Source: Paucilactobacillus wasatchensis (GTDB lineage: Bacteria; Bacillota; Bacilli; Lactobacillales; Lactobacillaceae). From it: a stretch of DNA of 64,000 nt. Positions 46,060 to 56,228 of the stretch are shown one piece after another. Numbering within the stretch: the stretch's first letter is position 1; each line of letters opens with the position of its first letter. The position numbers were made by a program, and so were the translations under genes. The notes below the pieces were generated by a model that saw only the letters and a program-made list of their open reading frames with translations, was not told the DNA's origin and did no database searches. The DNA lies in assembly GCF_000876205.1 (NCBI RefSeq), contig NZ_AWTT01000001.1, positions 62,001-126,000 of the forward strand, given 5' to 3'.

Positions 46060-49000
46060 TTACGCATCATTTTTTTCTTTACGTCGCAATGCCGCAACTC
46101 CGACACTGCTCAGTAATACGCTGCCCAGTAATCCCAAGATTGCCGAAGATTGTTCGTCTGTTCGTGGTAGCGTTTTGGCTTTGCCCTTAGTCGTTGTCGC
46201 CACACTGACGCTATTAGCTTTTGTTTGATCAACCGTTACAGGTACCAGGTCATCCGTCTGATCGGCAATATTAGTTGGCTTTTGCTCATCTGGTTGTGTT
46301 GTTGTACCTGGGTTGCCTGGCGTAGTTGGCGTATCTGGCTGTTCAACTACATTTGGCGCTTCATCTGGCACAATGTTTAATTTAATGGATGTTGCAATGC
46401 CATTAGCCTCATTCTCGGCTTTGATTGCTAGTAACTCCTGTCTGGCAACTTCCGCATTGGATTCATTGGTTGTAATTTCGTAATGCTTAGTACCGTCACC
46501 CAACTCGTGTTTTACACTCGGTGCTTCATCTGGAACGATATTTATTTTAATCGTTGTTGCAATTCCCTTGGCCTCATTGGCAGCTTTGATTGTCAGCAAC
46601 TTACCTTGTGTTGCCGCTAAGTTGGCCTCGGTAGTGGTCACTTCATAATGCTGTGTTCCATTACTCAACTTATGTTCTACCTGGTACGGTGCGTCATCCG
46701 GCACAATATTTATCTTGATCGTTGTTGCAATCCCCTTGGCCTCATTGGCAGCTTTGATTGCCTCAAGTTTAGCCTTCGTTGCCGCCAAATTAGCTGCAGT
46801 CGTCGTCACTTCATAATGCTGCGTTCCATTACTCAGCTCATGTTGAACCTGGTATAGTGCATCATTTGGCACAATGTTTATCTTGATCGTTGTCGCAATC
46901 CCATTGGCCTCATTTTCAGCCTTAATCGCAAGCAACTTAGCTTGTGTTGTCGCTAAGTTGGCCTCGGTAGTGGTCACTTCATAATGCTGTGTTCCATTAC
47001 TTACCTTATGTTCTACTTGATATGGTGCGTCATCTGGCACAATATTTATCTTAATCGTTGTTGCAATTCCCTTGGCTTCATTGACAGCTTTGATTGCCTC
47101 AAGTTTAGCCTTCGTTGCCGCCAAATTAGCTGCAGTCGTCGTCACTTCATAATGCTGCGTTCCACTTAATACTGTATCAACTACTGTGACTGTAGCAGTG
47201 TTTGTATACGTATATGGCGTTCCCGGCATCTGCAAACTGTAGGTAACATGATAAACACCAGCTTTACTAGTATTAACATCGTTTGTATTGTTTAATTTAA
47301 GCAAACCACTTGTAACATATGGAGTATAGTCAAACGGTATCAGCGAAGCCAAAACTGTCTGCCCATTAATCACTGTAGTAGCTGGATTACCATTGGCGTC
47401 AAGTTGGGGACTAATAATGTAAAAATAGTCAAAATTATCATTGCTATTCCACTGATCGCCGGTGCTAATCGTTGTATCGTTAACACCTAAAAAGCTGAAT
47501 GCTAAATGATACAGGCCTTGGAAAGTAATATTGCCCGCAGCATCTTTAAATAGCACTGAAAAGGCAAAACCTAATTCAGCAGTTGGAGCAACATCAGTGT
47601 ATGGAATGACAAATTGATTATTAGTTTCATCAAACGTCACAGCTTGACTAGCTCCCTGTGTATTATAGTTAGCCACAATTTGAACCGTTGGTGTTCCGAA
47701 CAAATCTAAATCTGCCAAGCTGAATAGTCCGCCCAGTGTTGGCCCAAGTAAATCAACCCGATCAGTTTGCGGTGTCCCATAAAATTGACCGGTTTGATTT
47801 GTGTTACCGTTCAGTTGTATTGGCGTCTCAACCTTAACTAAATGATTACTCATTAAAATACCAGTTCCTGCGGTGGTCAACGAACTTGGTAGAACCGCCA
47901 CATCGATATTATTACCGGCAAAAGCTAAATCGCCAATGGTCGTTAGCGAAGTTGGCAGATTAGTCAGCATGGTTAATAAATTACCAGCAAAGGCCTCTGC
48001 GCCAATGTTAGTAACACCATTAGGGATCGATATATTAGTTAATTTATTAGTTGAAAATGCTCCATTACCAATATCAGTGACACCAGCTGGAATTACAACG
48101 CTCGTCAGCAGATTATCGTAAAAAACTCCTTCGGCAAGTGTTATCAATCCAGTCGGTATGGTCACATTGGTTAGCTTGTTGGTTGAAAATGCATAGGTGC
48201 CAATTTGTGTCACACTATTAGGAATTGTTATATCAGTTAACTTATTGGTTGAAAATGCTCCCATGTCAATGGTGGTAATACCATCCGGAATTACAACACT
48301 AGTTAGTAAGTTATTATAAAAGACCCCTTCGGCAAGCGTTGTTAATCCAGTGGAAATTGTTGCGCTAGTCAATTTATTCATTGCAAATGCGTAGGCGCCA
48401 ATCTGCGTCACACTATTAGGAATAACAATATTAGTTAGTCCACTTTGCAGAAACGCATTTTCTCTAATCAAGGTCAAATTATTAGATAATGTGACAGAAG
48501 TTAGATTAGTAGTTCGTGCGAATGCCCCGGCCCCGATCCATATGACGGTATCGGGTATGACCACACTCGTAATATTCTCGTTACCCAAAAATGCATCCTG
48601 GGCAATACCTGTAATCGTGCTCGTAATCCCACCGATAGTAACTTCACTCGGAATCACGACGTCTGTTGCAGTCCCAGTGTACTTAGTAATGGCCCTTTGA
48701 TCTGGCTGATTAGCAACTTCAGCATACTCAAAATCACTAGCTGGGGTAGCCTCGACGGCAGCCACAGGCGTATCTGCGGTTGTACTTGCTGGTGTCACCG
48801 CTACTTTAGTTGGACTCGACGCATTGACTAGTTCATCGTCATTATTTTCAGTGGCATTTGTTTCAACAGTCGTAGTTTGAGCAGTTTCATCAGCCTGCTT
48901 TGCAACCGTGTTGATTGGTGTAGTTGGAACGTCTGCTCGAGTTTCAGTTTCATCCGTATCGACTTTATTTGCTGGGTCAGTAGTAACAGTCTGAACTGCT

Positions 49001-49161
49001 GTCGCTGGTTCAACGACTGCTTGATCTGCTTGCGCACTGGAACTCATCCCCACCATACCAATTATTGCAGCGAAACTTGCGACCCCAATCACTAACCATT
49101 GCTTGCCCTTTTTATGCAACTTGTAATGCGTCTTGATTTCTTCCATCTGATCATTTTTCAT
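46060..49161 (-). CDS. LRR/BspA-type LPxTG surface protein with KxYKxGKxW signal
   Basis: A cell-wall-anchored protein of about 1033 residues. The signal peptide has KLHKKGKQW and ends SSAQA. A Thr-rich spacer is followed by about eight 23-residue BspA-like leucine-rich repeats (VVIPxGVTxIGxxAF type), an Ig-like region with TNDVNTSKAGVYHVTYSL, and five repeats, three or more of 56 residues beginning GTQHYEVTTT. The sorting signal is LPRTD with a hydrophobic helix and RRKEKNDA. The first in-frame ATG (49212) overlaps a GGGGGG RBS-like run, so I prefer MKNDQMEE at 49161. Probable adhesion role. Confidence 0.88.
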   Translation of the reverse strand: MKNDQMEEIKTHYKLHKKGKQWLVIGVASFAAIIGMVGMSSSAQADQAVVEPATAVQTVTTDPANKVDTDETETRADVPTTPINTVAKQADETAQTTTVETNATENNDDELVNASSPTKVAVTPASTTADTPVAAVEATPASDFEYAEVANQPDQRAITKYTGTATDVVIPSEVTIGGITSTITGIAQDAFLGNENITSVVIPDTVIWIGAGAFARTTNLTSVTLSNNLTLIRENAFLQSGLTNIVIPNSVTQIGAYAFAMNKLTSATISTGLTTLAEGVFYNNLLTSVVIPDGITTIDMGAFSTNKLTDITIPNSVTQIGTYAFSTNKLTNVTIPTGLITLAEGVFYDNLLTSVVIPAGVTDIGNGAFSTNKLTNISIPNGVTNIGAEAFAGNLLTMLTNLPTSLTTIGDLAFAGNNIDVAVLPSSLTTAGTGILMSNHLVKVETPIQLNGNTNQTGQFYGTPQTDRVDLLGPTLGGLFSLADLDLFGTPTVQIVANYNTQGASQAVTFDETNNQFVIPYTDVAPTAELGFAFSVLFKDAAGNITFQGLYHLAFSFLGVNDTTISTGDQWNSNDNFDYFYIISPQLDANGNPATTVINGQTVLASLIPFDYTPYVTSGLLKLNNTNDVNTSKAGVYHVTYSLQMPGTPYTYTNTATVTVVDTVLSGTQHYEVTTTAANLAATKAKLEAIKAVNEAKGIATTIKINIVPDDAPYQVEHKVSNGTQHYEVTTTEANLATTQAKLLAIKAENEANGIATTIKINIVPNDALYQVQHELSNGTQHYEVTTTAANLAATKAKLEAIKAANEAKGIATTIKINIVPDDAPYQVEHKLSNGTQHYEVTTTEANLAATQGKLLTIKAANEAKGIATTIKINIVPDEAPSVKHELGDGTKHYEITTNESNAEVARQELLAIKAENEANGIATSIKLNIVPDEAPNVVEQPDTPTTPGNPGTTTQPDEQKPTNIADQTDDLVPVTVDQTKANSVSVATTTKGKAKTLPRTDEQSSAILGLLGSVLLSSVGVAALRRKEKNDA

Positions 49162-49212
49162 TTTATTCTTATTACAAATCATCCTACATAATTTGTAATA
49201 AACTCCCCCCAT

Positions 49213-49713
49213 TCATAAATGTGTCCATTTGATAATCCCTACCACAAAAGTAAATATCGATTAACTATTAATACTGTTAACTTTTTAGTCAAAATACCCC
49301 AATAGAACTTCAATCACTATTATCAGTTCCCCCTTCTGTGATTTAATTTTTGCTTGCAAACTCAAACCTAGCCATTTTTCGTCGAACAAAACAGGAAGAA
49401 CCGCAATCACCCTCTAGCTACCAAGACAAGCACCCGATTACCCGCCAAATTCATTAATTGACCTAATAAATTTTATAGCCAGCTATTAATGCTAATATAA
49501 CTTCTTCCTTTGGCTCTATCGTACCATGTACCACCCCGAGCCACAACCAAAAACTGACTTTTTGGTACCGCTTTCTTCACTGGCATAACACACTATTATC
49601 CGATAGTTACTTTCATGTACCTAACAAACATAAAAGTACCTACTTGTAATTTGTAAGTAAGCAGACTAAACTCAATTTACGGGTAAATTAACATCTTAAA
49701 GGAGCGCACTGTA
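49213..49713. other. 500-bp divergent intergenic region
   Basis: It serves the surface protein gene on the left and the flavin oxidoreductase on the right. A weak cre-like sequence (TGGTACCGCTTTCT, 49563-49576) with about three mismatches lies 150 bases before the oxidoreductase. No gene is seen. Confidence 0.35.
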
Positions 49714-50892
49714 ATGAATAAAACATATCAATTTTTAACACCTTACCACTTCAAAAATGGCGCTGAAATCAAGAATCAAATCGTCATTCCACCAATGACC
49801 GAAGCTTCAGCGCTTTAAAATGGCGCTGTGTCGAGCGACGAATTGAACTATTTTAGCCTGCACGCTGGTGGGGCTGGCATGTTCATTACCCCCGTCGCCA
49901 ATGTCACTCCTCATGGTAAAGGATTTGAGGGCGAGCTATCCGTAACTGACGACCGCTTTCTACCAGGCTTGACTAAGTTAGCTGAAACAATAAAACATAA
50001 TGGTACTAAGGCTATTTTACAAATTTTTCATGCTGGCCGAATGTCTAATTCTTCTATCTTAAGAGGAGCCCAACCCGAAAGCGCTAGTGCCGTGGCAGCG
50101 TTGCGACCAGGCGCAGAAACACCACGTGAACTTTCTGACGCAGAGATTGAAGAAATTATCACTGCGTTTGGTGACGCCACTCGCCGCGCCATCCAGGCTG
50201 GTTTCGATGGTGTTGAGCTGCATGGCGCCAATACCTATTTGATGCAACAATTTTTCTCCCCACACTCTAACCGACGAACGGACAAATGGGGCGGTTCGCT
50301 AGAAAAGCGCATGAACTTTGCATTAGAGATTATCAAGAGCGTCCATGCGGCTGTGACACAGTACGCTAAAGCTCCATTTATCGTTGGCTACCGAATCTCG
50401 CCAGAGGAAATCGAAGAACCTGGCATTCGTCTCGATGACACACTCAAATTTATTGATGTTTTAGCTGACCAACCGATTGATTACCTCCACGTTTCAATGG
50501 GCTATGCTTGGCGTACATCATTAAATGACAAGAATGATACTGAACCAATTATTCTAAAAATCAAACAGCAAGTTAATAACCGCTTGCCACTGATTTCAGT
50601 GGGCTCAAACGAAACTCCAGCTGACGCTGAAAAATTAATGGATGCCGGAATTGACTTTGTGGCACTCGGGCGTGAAAGTTTGCGTGAACCACACTGGGTT
50701 CAAAAAGTGATGGCCGATCAGGAACAAGCAATTCGCTACACAATGGCACAATCTGACTTTGAGGAGTTGGGAATTAATTCGGCATTCGCTGATTTTCTTG
50801 GCTTGTTAAACGCTGATTTGCATATTGTTAATTCCAGTCAAGGAAAAGATGAATTTGAAGAACGGCTTGGTGGAGTTGAAGGCGGAGACTAG
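49714..50892 (+). pseudogene. NADH:flavin oxidoreductase (Old Yellow Enzyme), internal stop
   Basis: One frame of 392 sense codons encodes an OYE-family FMN enzyme, but codon 35 (49816-49818) is TAA. Before it: RBS AAGGAG, ATG 49714 and IVIPPMTEASAL. After it the frame resumes as NGAVSSDELNYFSLHAGGAGMFITPVANV, then LQIFHAGR, GVELHGANTYLMQQFFSPHSNRRTDKWGGS, and GRESLREPHW. All FMN-binding blocks follow the stop. A GTG at 49828 with no RBS could start a protein lacking strand 1. A recent nonsense mutation is most likely. Confidence 0.85.
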
Positions 50893-50956
50893 AGTTCACC
50901 TTCAATCTATGTTGCCGCGTGGTGCTCTCTTACCGTAACGGCTTTCGTTTAACACA

Positions 50957-51008
50957 AAAAATAACCTAATTATGATTCGAAATTTCAAATCATGATTAGG
51001 TTATTTTT
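50957..51008 (+). terminator. terminator of the flavin oxidoreductase gene
   Basis: AAAAATAACCTAATTATGATT pairs almost fully with AATCATGATTAGGTTATTTTT. It could act in both directions. Confidence 0.8.
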
Positions 51009-51041
51009 GTGGTGCGCTGCAGTTTTTTATCTCACTTGCTG

Positions 51042-51162
51042 AATTGTGCTCACAGCCACTGACGTCTGATGTATAACACAGAAGGGACAACCACTTCACA
51101 CCCCGAAGTAATTGTCCCTTCTGTGTTATACCACGACGTCAACCCGTGGCTGTTCGCACACT
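51042..51162 (+). repeat. complete hairpin element at the thrS stop
   Basis: AATTGTG to CACACTATTC. The arm TGTATAACACAGAAGGGAC with AACCACTTC pairs with GTCCCTTCTGTGTTATACCACG. Outer CACAGCCAC pairs with GTGGCTGTTCG. It touches the thrS stop codon (51161-51163). Confidence 0.86.
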
Positions 51163-52963
51163 ATTCTCTTGAATAGCTACTCAAATCTCCCAAAATTTCA
51201 TCTAAGAAATCTTGTTTTGATTTGCTTACTTGTTTTTCTTCACCATACTTACGTACCGTTACACCGCTGTCTTTAACTTCATTGTCTCCAACAACCAAAG
51301 TATATGGTACTTTTTGGGTTTGGGCTTCACGAATCTTGTAACCCATTTTTTCATTTCTGTGGTCCACTGAAACTCGGATTCCGGCAGCTGCTAATTCCTT
51401 ACGTAAATCCTCAGCATAGTCGGCATGCAAATCTTCACGGACTGGAATAATTTTAACTTGTTCTGGTGATAACCATGTTGGGAAAGCACCCTTGTACATT
51501 TCTGTTAGATAGGCTGTGAATCGTTCCATGGTTGAAACTAGTCCACGGTGAATCATGATTGGACGATGTTCCTGGCCATCTTCGCCAATGTAGTGCAAGT
51601 CGAATTGTTTTGGCAACATGAAGTCTAATTGAATAGTAGAAAGTGTTTCGTCATTTCCTAAAGCGGTCTTAGTTTGAACGTCCAACTTAGGACCGTAGAA
51701 TGCAGCTTCGCCTTCTGCTTCGTAATAATCGAGACCCATATCGTCCATCGCTTGCTTCAACATTGTTTGGGCATTGTTCCACATCTCGTCATCGTCAAAA
51801 TACTTGTCTGTATTCTTAGGATCACGATAGCTTAATCGGAAGCTATAATCGTTGATATCAAAGTCATGATAAACTTCAATCATCAATTGAAGGATGCTCT
51901 TAAACTCATCCAAAATTTGACTTGGTGCAACGAACGTGTGGCCATCATTTAATGTCATTTCACGAACTCGTTGTAATCCTGACAACGCGCCTGATTTTTC
52001 GTAACGGTGCATCATTCCTAATTCAGCAATTCGCAATGGCAATTCACGATATGAACGAATGTGATGTTTGTAAATTTGAATATGGCTAGGGCAGTTCATT
52101 GGTCGTAATTCAAGTTGTTCGCCGTCTCCCATGTCCATTGGGGGAAACATGTCTTCACGATAATGCTGCCAGTGACCAGAAGTCTTGTACACGTCCAAGT
52201 TCATCAAGATTGGTGTGTAAACATGCTTGTAACCATTAGCAACTTCCTTGTCGATGATGTAGCGTTCGATCACCCGACGAATTGTGGCACCCTTTGGCAT
52301 CCAGTATGGTAAACCAGCACCAACTTTAGGATCAACGAAGAATAAATCTAAGTCATTTCCGATAACACGGTGGTCACGTTCACGTGCTTCTTGACGGGCC
52401 TTCAAATCATCTTCCAGTGCATCTTTCTTATAAAAGACCGTACCATAAATCCGTTGGAGCATTGGGTTGGATGACTTGCCTTGCCAGTAAGCACCGGCAA
52501 CCGACAATACTTTAAAGTTCTTAACAACATCCACGTAACAAAGGACATCTTCAGTTGCGACAGTCGCAAAGTCACCAACTTTGAACAATGCAACTTTATC
52601 ATTGTCAGCAGCTGTCTTTAATAATTCACTTTGATATGGGTCATTTTTAACTTCTGCTAATGCATCAGCCAATGGAACTTCAACGCGCTCAATTTTGGCG
52701 TCGTCCTTGGCAAATTTTTTGATGCCATCTTCTAATTGACCTAATTCATCAGCTGAAACCTGAACGTCGTCTTTGTCTGAGTCAACGTAAAAGCCATCAT
52801 CACTGGCCACATCGGCACCTAAACGAATACCATCAAATTGTTGGTGCAATGCTGCAGCTAATAAGAGCGCTGTTGTTTGGCGCAGTGCCTGTAATCCTTC
52901 TTTGGAATCGCGGTCAATTTTTTTGACCGAACCGTCTGATGCTAAAACTTGAACTTCTGCCAT
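51161..52963 (-). CDS. thrS: threonyl-tRNA synthetase lacking TGS and editing motifs
   Basis: It charges tRNA-Thr. The class II core is complete: [24 protein letters not shown] and [13 protein letters not shown] carry the zinc-binding Cys and two His, and a C-terminal anticodon domain follows ([13 protein letters not shown]). The 600-residue length is short: the N-terminal TGS domain is nearly gone, and in the editing domain the HxxxH motif reads QTTAL (29-33) and the CxxxH region (about 131-150) is rewritten. A T-box leader precedes it. It may be a specialised or second ThrRS. Confidence 0.92.
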   Translation of the reverse strand: MAEVQVLASDGSVKKIDRDSKEGLQALRQTTALLLAAALHQQFDGIRLGADVASDDGFYVDSDKDDVQVSADELGQLEDGIKKFAKDDAKIERVEVPLADALAEVKNDPYQSELLKTAADNDKVALFKVGDFATVATEDVLCYVDVVKNFKVLSVAGAYWQGKSSNPMLQRIYGTVFYKKDALEDDLKARQEARERDHRVIGNDLDLFFVDPKVGAGLPYWMPKGATIRRVIERYIIDKEVANGYKHVYTPILMNLDVYKTSGHWQHYREDMFPPMDMGDGEQLELRPMNCPSHIQIYKHHIRSYRELPLRIAELGMMHRYEKSGALSGLQRVREMTLNDGHTFVAPSQILDEFKSILQLMIEVYHDFDINDYSFRLSYRDPKNTDKYFDDDEMWNNAQTMLKQAMDDMGLDYYEAEGEAAFYGPKLDVQTKTALGNDETLSTIQLDFMLPKQFDLHYIGEDGQEHRPIMIHRGLVSTMERFTAYLTEMYKGAFPTWLSPEQVKIIPVREDLHADYAEDLRKELAAAGIRVSVDHRNEKMGYKIREAQTQKVPYTLVVGDNEVKDSGVTVRKYGEEKQVSKSKQDFLDEILGDLSSYSRE

Positions 52964-52984
52964 CTAACTCCACTCTCCTTTTTA

Positions 52985-53252
52985 TAAATAAAAAAGCCCC
53001 TAGTATCAACTGATACTAGGGACGTTATTAACATTATTAACGTGGTTCCACCCATGTTCACAAGACGTGTGTTTTCACAATAAACACAGAAGTCTTGCCT
53101 CCATTGGCTGCTAGCGGGAACCAACCCGGATTTCCTTATTTCGGAAATAGATGCTCAAAGGTAGTACCACATCAGCGCCCCTCACTGTTAAGATTTCAGC
53201 CTATGTCTTAACATCTCTGACGGTTAACCAAGTAGCTCGTCCTTCAATCTGA
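52985..53252 (-). promoter_or_regulatory. T-box leader of thrS
   Basis: On the minus strand it contains the T-box GGGTGGAACCACG (53037-53050 region) ahead of a terminator CCCTAGTATCA/TGATACTAGGG plus T6 (52987-53023). Upstream is a long stem I region with GAGATGTTAAGACATAGG and a GTGGTACTACC segment offering ACC or ACT as Thr specifier. Uncharged tRNA-Thr should favour readthrough into thrS. Confidence 0.88.
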
Positions 53253-53257
53253 GAATA

Positions 53258-53285
53258 ATTATAGCACCAATATTTTAAATAGCAA
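53258..53285 (-). promoter_or_regulatory. thrS promoter
   Basis: On the minus strand TTGCTA, 16 bases, TATAAT, directly before the T-box leader. Confidence 0.6.
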
Positions 53286-53334
53286 TAGTGATTTATTTAG
53301 ATTTAACAATTATATTGCTATATCATAATCCAAT

Positions 53335-53379
53335 AAAAAACTGTGCTCGCCCCTCAATTGAGCAACTTAGCACAGTTTT
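53335..53379 (-). terminator. asd terminator
   Basis: On the minus strand AAACTGTGCTA pairs with AGCACAGTTTT... across a 20-base loop, followed by TTATTGG. It lies just after the asd stop. Confidence 0.7.
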
Positions 53380-53388
53380 AATTCGTAC

Positions 53389-54480
53389 TTATTTTTTCGT
53401 AATGTAACCTTGTTCCTTCAGTAGTTCGGCACACAAAATCGCACCACCAGCGGCACCACGAGATGTGTTGTGGGATAGTCCAATAAACTTCCAGTCAAAA
53501 ATCTTGTCTGGACGCAACCGACCAATTGAAATTCCCATGCCGTTTTCAAAATTCACGTCATAACGGACTTGTGGACGATCATCTTGTTGCATGTATTGAA
53601 TAAATTGCTTAGGAGCACTGGGCAAGCCCAATTCTTGGGGCACACCACGATAATCCTCCAGTGCTTCAATTAATTCTTCTTTAGTTGGATTTTGCTTGAA
53701 GTTCACAAATGCTGCTGCAGTGTGACCATATAAAACAGGTACCCGCAAGCATTGACTCGTAATCACTGGTGACTCTGCAGAAACAATTTCTTTTCTCTCA
53801 TCATCTACATGGCCCCAAATCTTCAACGGTTCATTTTCAGACTTAGCCTCTTCACCACTAATATAAGGAATCACGTTGCCAACAATTTCAGGCGCATCTT
53901 CCAATGTTTTACCAGCGCCGGAAATGGCTTGGTAAGTTGTCGCGATCACTTGAGTTGGTTCGAACTTTTTCCAAGCAGACAAAGCTGGCGTATAGCTTTG
54001 AATTGAACAGTTGGGCTTAACTGCAATAAAGCCCCGCTTTGTACCTAACCGTTCACGTTGATATTTAATAATTTCAGAATGATCCGGATTGATTTCAGGG
54101 ACAATCATCGGTACATCTGGCGTCCAGCGGTGGGCACTGTTATTAGAGACAACTGGTGTTTCTGTTTTTGCGTATTCTTCTTCAATGGCACGGATTTCAT
54201 CTTTACTCATGCTAACTGCCGAGAAGACAAAGTCAACTTGCGCAGCGATTTTATCGACATCTTTAACATCCATCAGTACCAAATCTTTAACTGCATCCGG
54301 TACTGGGGTTTCCATTTTCCAACGACCGTTGACCGATTCTGCGTAGGTTTTACCAGCACTATGAGCACTCGCTGCCACTACCACTACTTCAAACCACGGA
54401 TGATTTTCCAACAATGTTACGTAACGTTGACCAACCATTCCAGTTGCTCCAATTACACCAACCTTAAACCTCTGATCCAT
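53389..54480 (-). CDS. asd: aspartate-semialdehyde dehydrogenase
   Basis: It reduces aspartyl phosphate to the semialdehyde, branch point for Lys, Thr, Met and diaminopimelate. The 363-residue protein has VGVIGATGMVGQRYV at the NADP site, SNNSAHRW, the catalytic Cys in VKPNCSIQS, and the C-terminal LSHNTSRGAAGGAIL. It resembles the archaeal/fungal long type rather than the E. coli type. The start is MDQRFKVGVIG (54480) behind GGGGGG; the open frame upstream is not coding. Downstream of the permease and perhaps co-transcribed. Confidence 0.93.
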   Translation of the reverse strand: MDQRFKVGVIGATGMVGQRYVTLLENHPWFEVVVVAASAHSAGKTYAESVNGRWKMETPVPDAVKDLVLMDVKDVDKIAAQVDFVFSAVSMSKDEIRAIEEEYAKTETPVVSNNSAHRWTPDVPMIVPEINPDHSEIIKYQRERLGTKRGFIAVKPNCSIQSYTPALSAWKKFEPTQVIATTYQAISGAGKTLEDAPEIVGNVIPYISGEEAKSENEPLKIWGHVDDERKEIVSAESPVITSQCLRVPVLYGHTAAAFVNFKQNPTKEELIEALEDYRGVPQELGLPSAPKQFIQYMQQDDRPQVRYDVNFENGMGISIGRLRPDKIFDWKFIGLSHNTSRGAAGGAILCAELLKEQGYITKK

Positions 54481-54573
54481 TCCGCATCCCCCCTGAATTT
54501 TAATAGTGCTATCGTACTTCTTGCGCATGGTAAAAATCAATAGAAAAACCTCAAGAATTTAAATAACAGTAAT

Positions 54574-55926
54574 TTAACTATTTTTTTGTTTTCGACCGCG
54601 CAGTCCATAAACTGCGAATAACGCAACAAACCAAACAACCGAAACCACCAATGAAATGCGAGTTTCCGGGTCAAATAATAAGAAAATTAGCACGGCTGTA
54701 AAAAAGACCAAACTCGCCCAATCAGTAACTGGATAACCAGGCATTAAAAATTCCTTAACTCCCGCTGGCTGTGCGCGGCGGAATTTAATGTGGCACCATA
54801 GCATGATCAACCAAACAAATACAAAATTAATCGTGGACACACCTGAAATTAAATTAAAAATTCCCGCGGGCATTAAGTAATTTAAGATAACCACCACAAA
54901 CAAAATGGCAGATGAAAAATGCAGTGCTGTGTTCGGCACCATATGGCGACTTAGTTTGGTAAAACGATGCATCGCATTACCACCGGTAGCCAGGGCATGT
55001 AATGTACGACTGGTACTGAAGATGGCACTGTTAGTAGCCGACATAGCGGCCGTTAATACAACAAAGTTTAGAATCGCAGCGGCACTCGTAATTCCAATGC
55101 CAGAAAAGACCTGCACAAACGGACTTGAAGTAGTGGTAATCGTGTTCCATGGCGCAACACACATAATTGCAATCATTGAACCAATGTAAAACAGTCCAAT
55201 TCTAATGGGCAAGCTATTAATTGCGCGTGGTAAATCCTTGTGTGGATCCTTGGTTTCACCAGCGGTTAATCCCACCATTTCAATACCCACAAAGGCGAAA
55301 ACCACCATTTGAAATGACATCAAAAAGCCACTAACACCAGTGGGGAAGAACCCGCCATGAGATACTAAATTGCTAAACGAGGCTGTCGAGGTTCCCGTCC
55401 GAAAATGAAAGAGTGTCATCCCCAAGCCAACAACAATCAGCGCTAGGATCGCCACCACTTTAATCATCGAAAACCATGATTCCAATTCACCAAACAGACC
55501 GACATTGACCAGGTTGACTAACAATAATAGCAAAATAATGACGAGCGGCCCGACCCACTGCGGCAAGCTGGGAAACCAATATTTTAAATAAATTCCCGTG
55601 GCTGTTAAATCCGCCATTGCCAGGCTGAGCCAGCACGACCAATACGTCCAACCGGTAATAAATTCCATCCGATCGCCCAAGTATAATTTGATGAAATCAA
55701 TAAACGAATGTTTACTCGTATCGGACAACAATAATTCCCCGATCGCCCGCATCATGAAGAAACAAAAAATTCCGACGATTAGATATGACAGAATAATGGA
55801 TGGACCGGCTTTTCGAATGGCACTACCAGAACCCAAAAACAATCCTGTTCCAATGGCCCCACCGATGGCAATCATTTGAATATGGCGGCTCTGTAACGAT
55901 CGTGACAACTGACGCTGCTCTTTCAT
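54574..55926 (-). CDS. APC superfamily amino acid permease
   Basis: This permease of about 450 residues has 12 membrane helices and the AAT-family start LQSRHIQMIAIGGAIGTGLFLGSG, then GPSIILSYLIVG, FAFVGIEMVGLTAGE and PHKDLPRAI. Substrate is not readable. A T-box leader controls it, so its substrate should be the amino acid of that T-box; asd downstream hints at the aspartate-derived group. The ATG at 55926 is eight bases from GAGGAG. Confidence 0.88.
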   Translation of the reverse strand: MKEQRQLSRSLQSRHIQMIAIGGAIGTGLFLGSGSAIRKAGPSIILSYLIVGIFCFFMMRAIGELLLSDTSKHSFIDFIKLYLGDRMEFITGWTYWSCWLSLAMADLTATGIYLKYWFPSLPQWVGPLVIILLLLLVNLVNVGLFGELESWFSMIKVVAILALIVVGLGMTLFHFRTGTSTASFSNLVSHGGFFPTGVSGFLMSFQMVVFAFVGIEMVGLTAGETKDPHKDLPRAINSLPIRIGLFYIGSMIAIMCVAPWNTITTTSSPFVQVFSGIGITSAAAILNFVVLTAAMSATNSAIFSTSRTLHALATGGNAMHRFTKLSRHMVPNTALHFSSAILFVVVILNYLMPAGIFNLISGVSTINFVFVWLIMLWCHIKFRRAQPAGVKEFLMPGYPVTDWASLVFFTAVLIFLLFDPETRISLVVSVVWFVALFAVYGLRGRKQKNS

Positions 55927-55975
55927 CTGTCCCACTCCTCAATTTTTAGATATGTAACTTCCCATTTAATCAAAA

Positions 55976-56172
55976 TAAAAAGCCCCTGGTACATTCAAAT
56001 GTACCAGGGACGCTAATTTCATCTTCAACGCGGTTCCACCCAAGTTTTACAACCCAAAATATGGATTGTCTCTTGTAGTTGATAGTGGAACTACCCAATT
56101 TAAGTACACCATTTTAAATGACCAGCTTTCAGCAATACCAGTCTCTCTGTGATTATCTCGCGAGATTAACGA
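55976..56172 (-). promoter_or_regulatory. T-box leader of the amino acid permease
   Basis: On the minus strand it has AGAGAGACTGGTATTGCTG typical of stem I, the T-box GGGTGGAACCGCG, and a terminator CCCTGGTACATT/AATGTACCAGGG with a T run (55976-56010). Stem I is short. The specifier codon cannot be fixed by eye. Confidence 0.85.
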
Positions 56173-56174
56173 CT

Positions 56175-56203
56175 ATTATTGCAAAGGTCAGATAAATTGT
56201 CAA
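56175..56203 (-). promoter_or_regulatory. permease promoter
   Basis: On the minus strand a perfect TTGACA, 17 bases, AATAAT, just before the T-box leader. Confidence 0.75.
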
Positions 56204-56228
56204 TGATTTTTTCTCATGCAATTTTAAT

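Noticed and set aside
50893-50956. Additional hairpin element after the flavin oxidoreductase gene
   Set aside because: GCCGCGTGGTGCTCTCTTAC...GTAACGGC has some likeness but lacks both termini and a paired arm.
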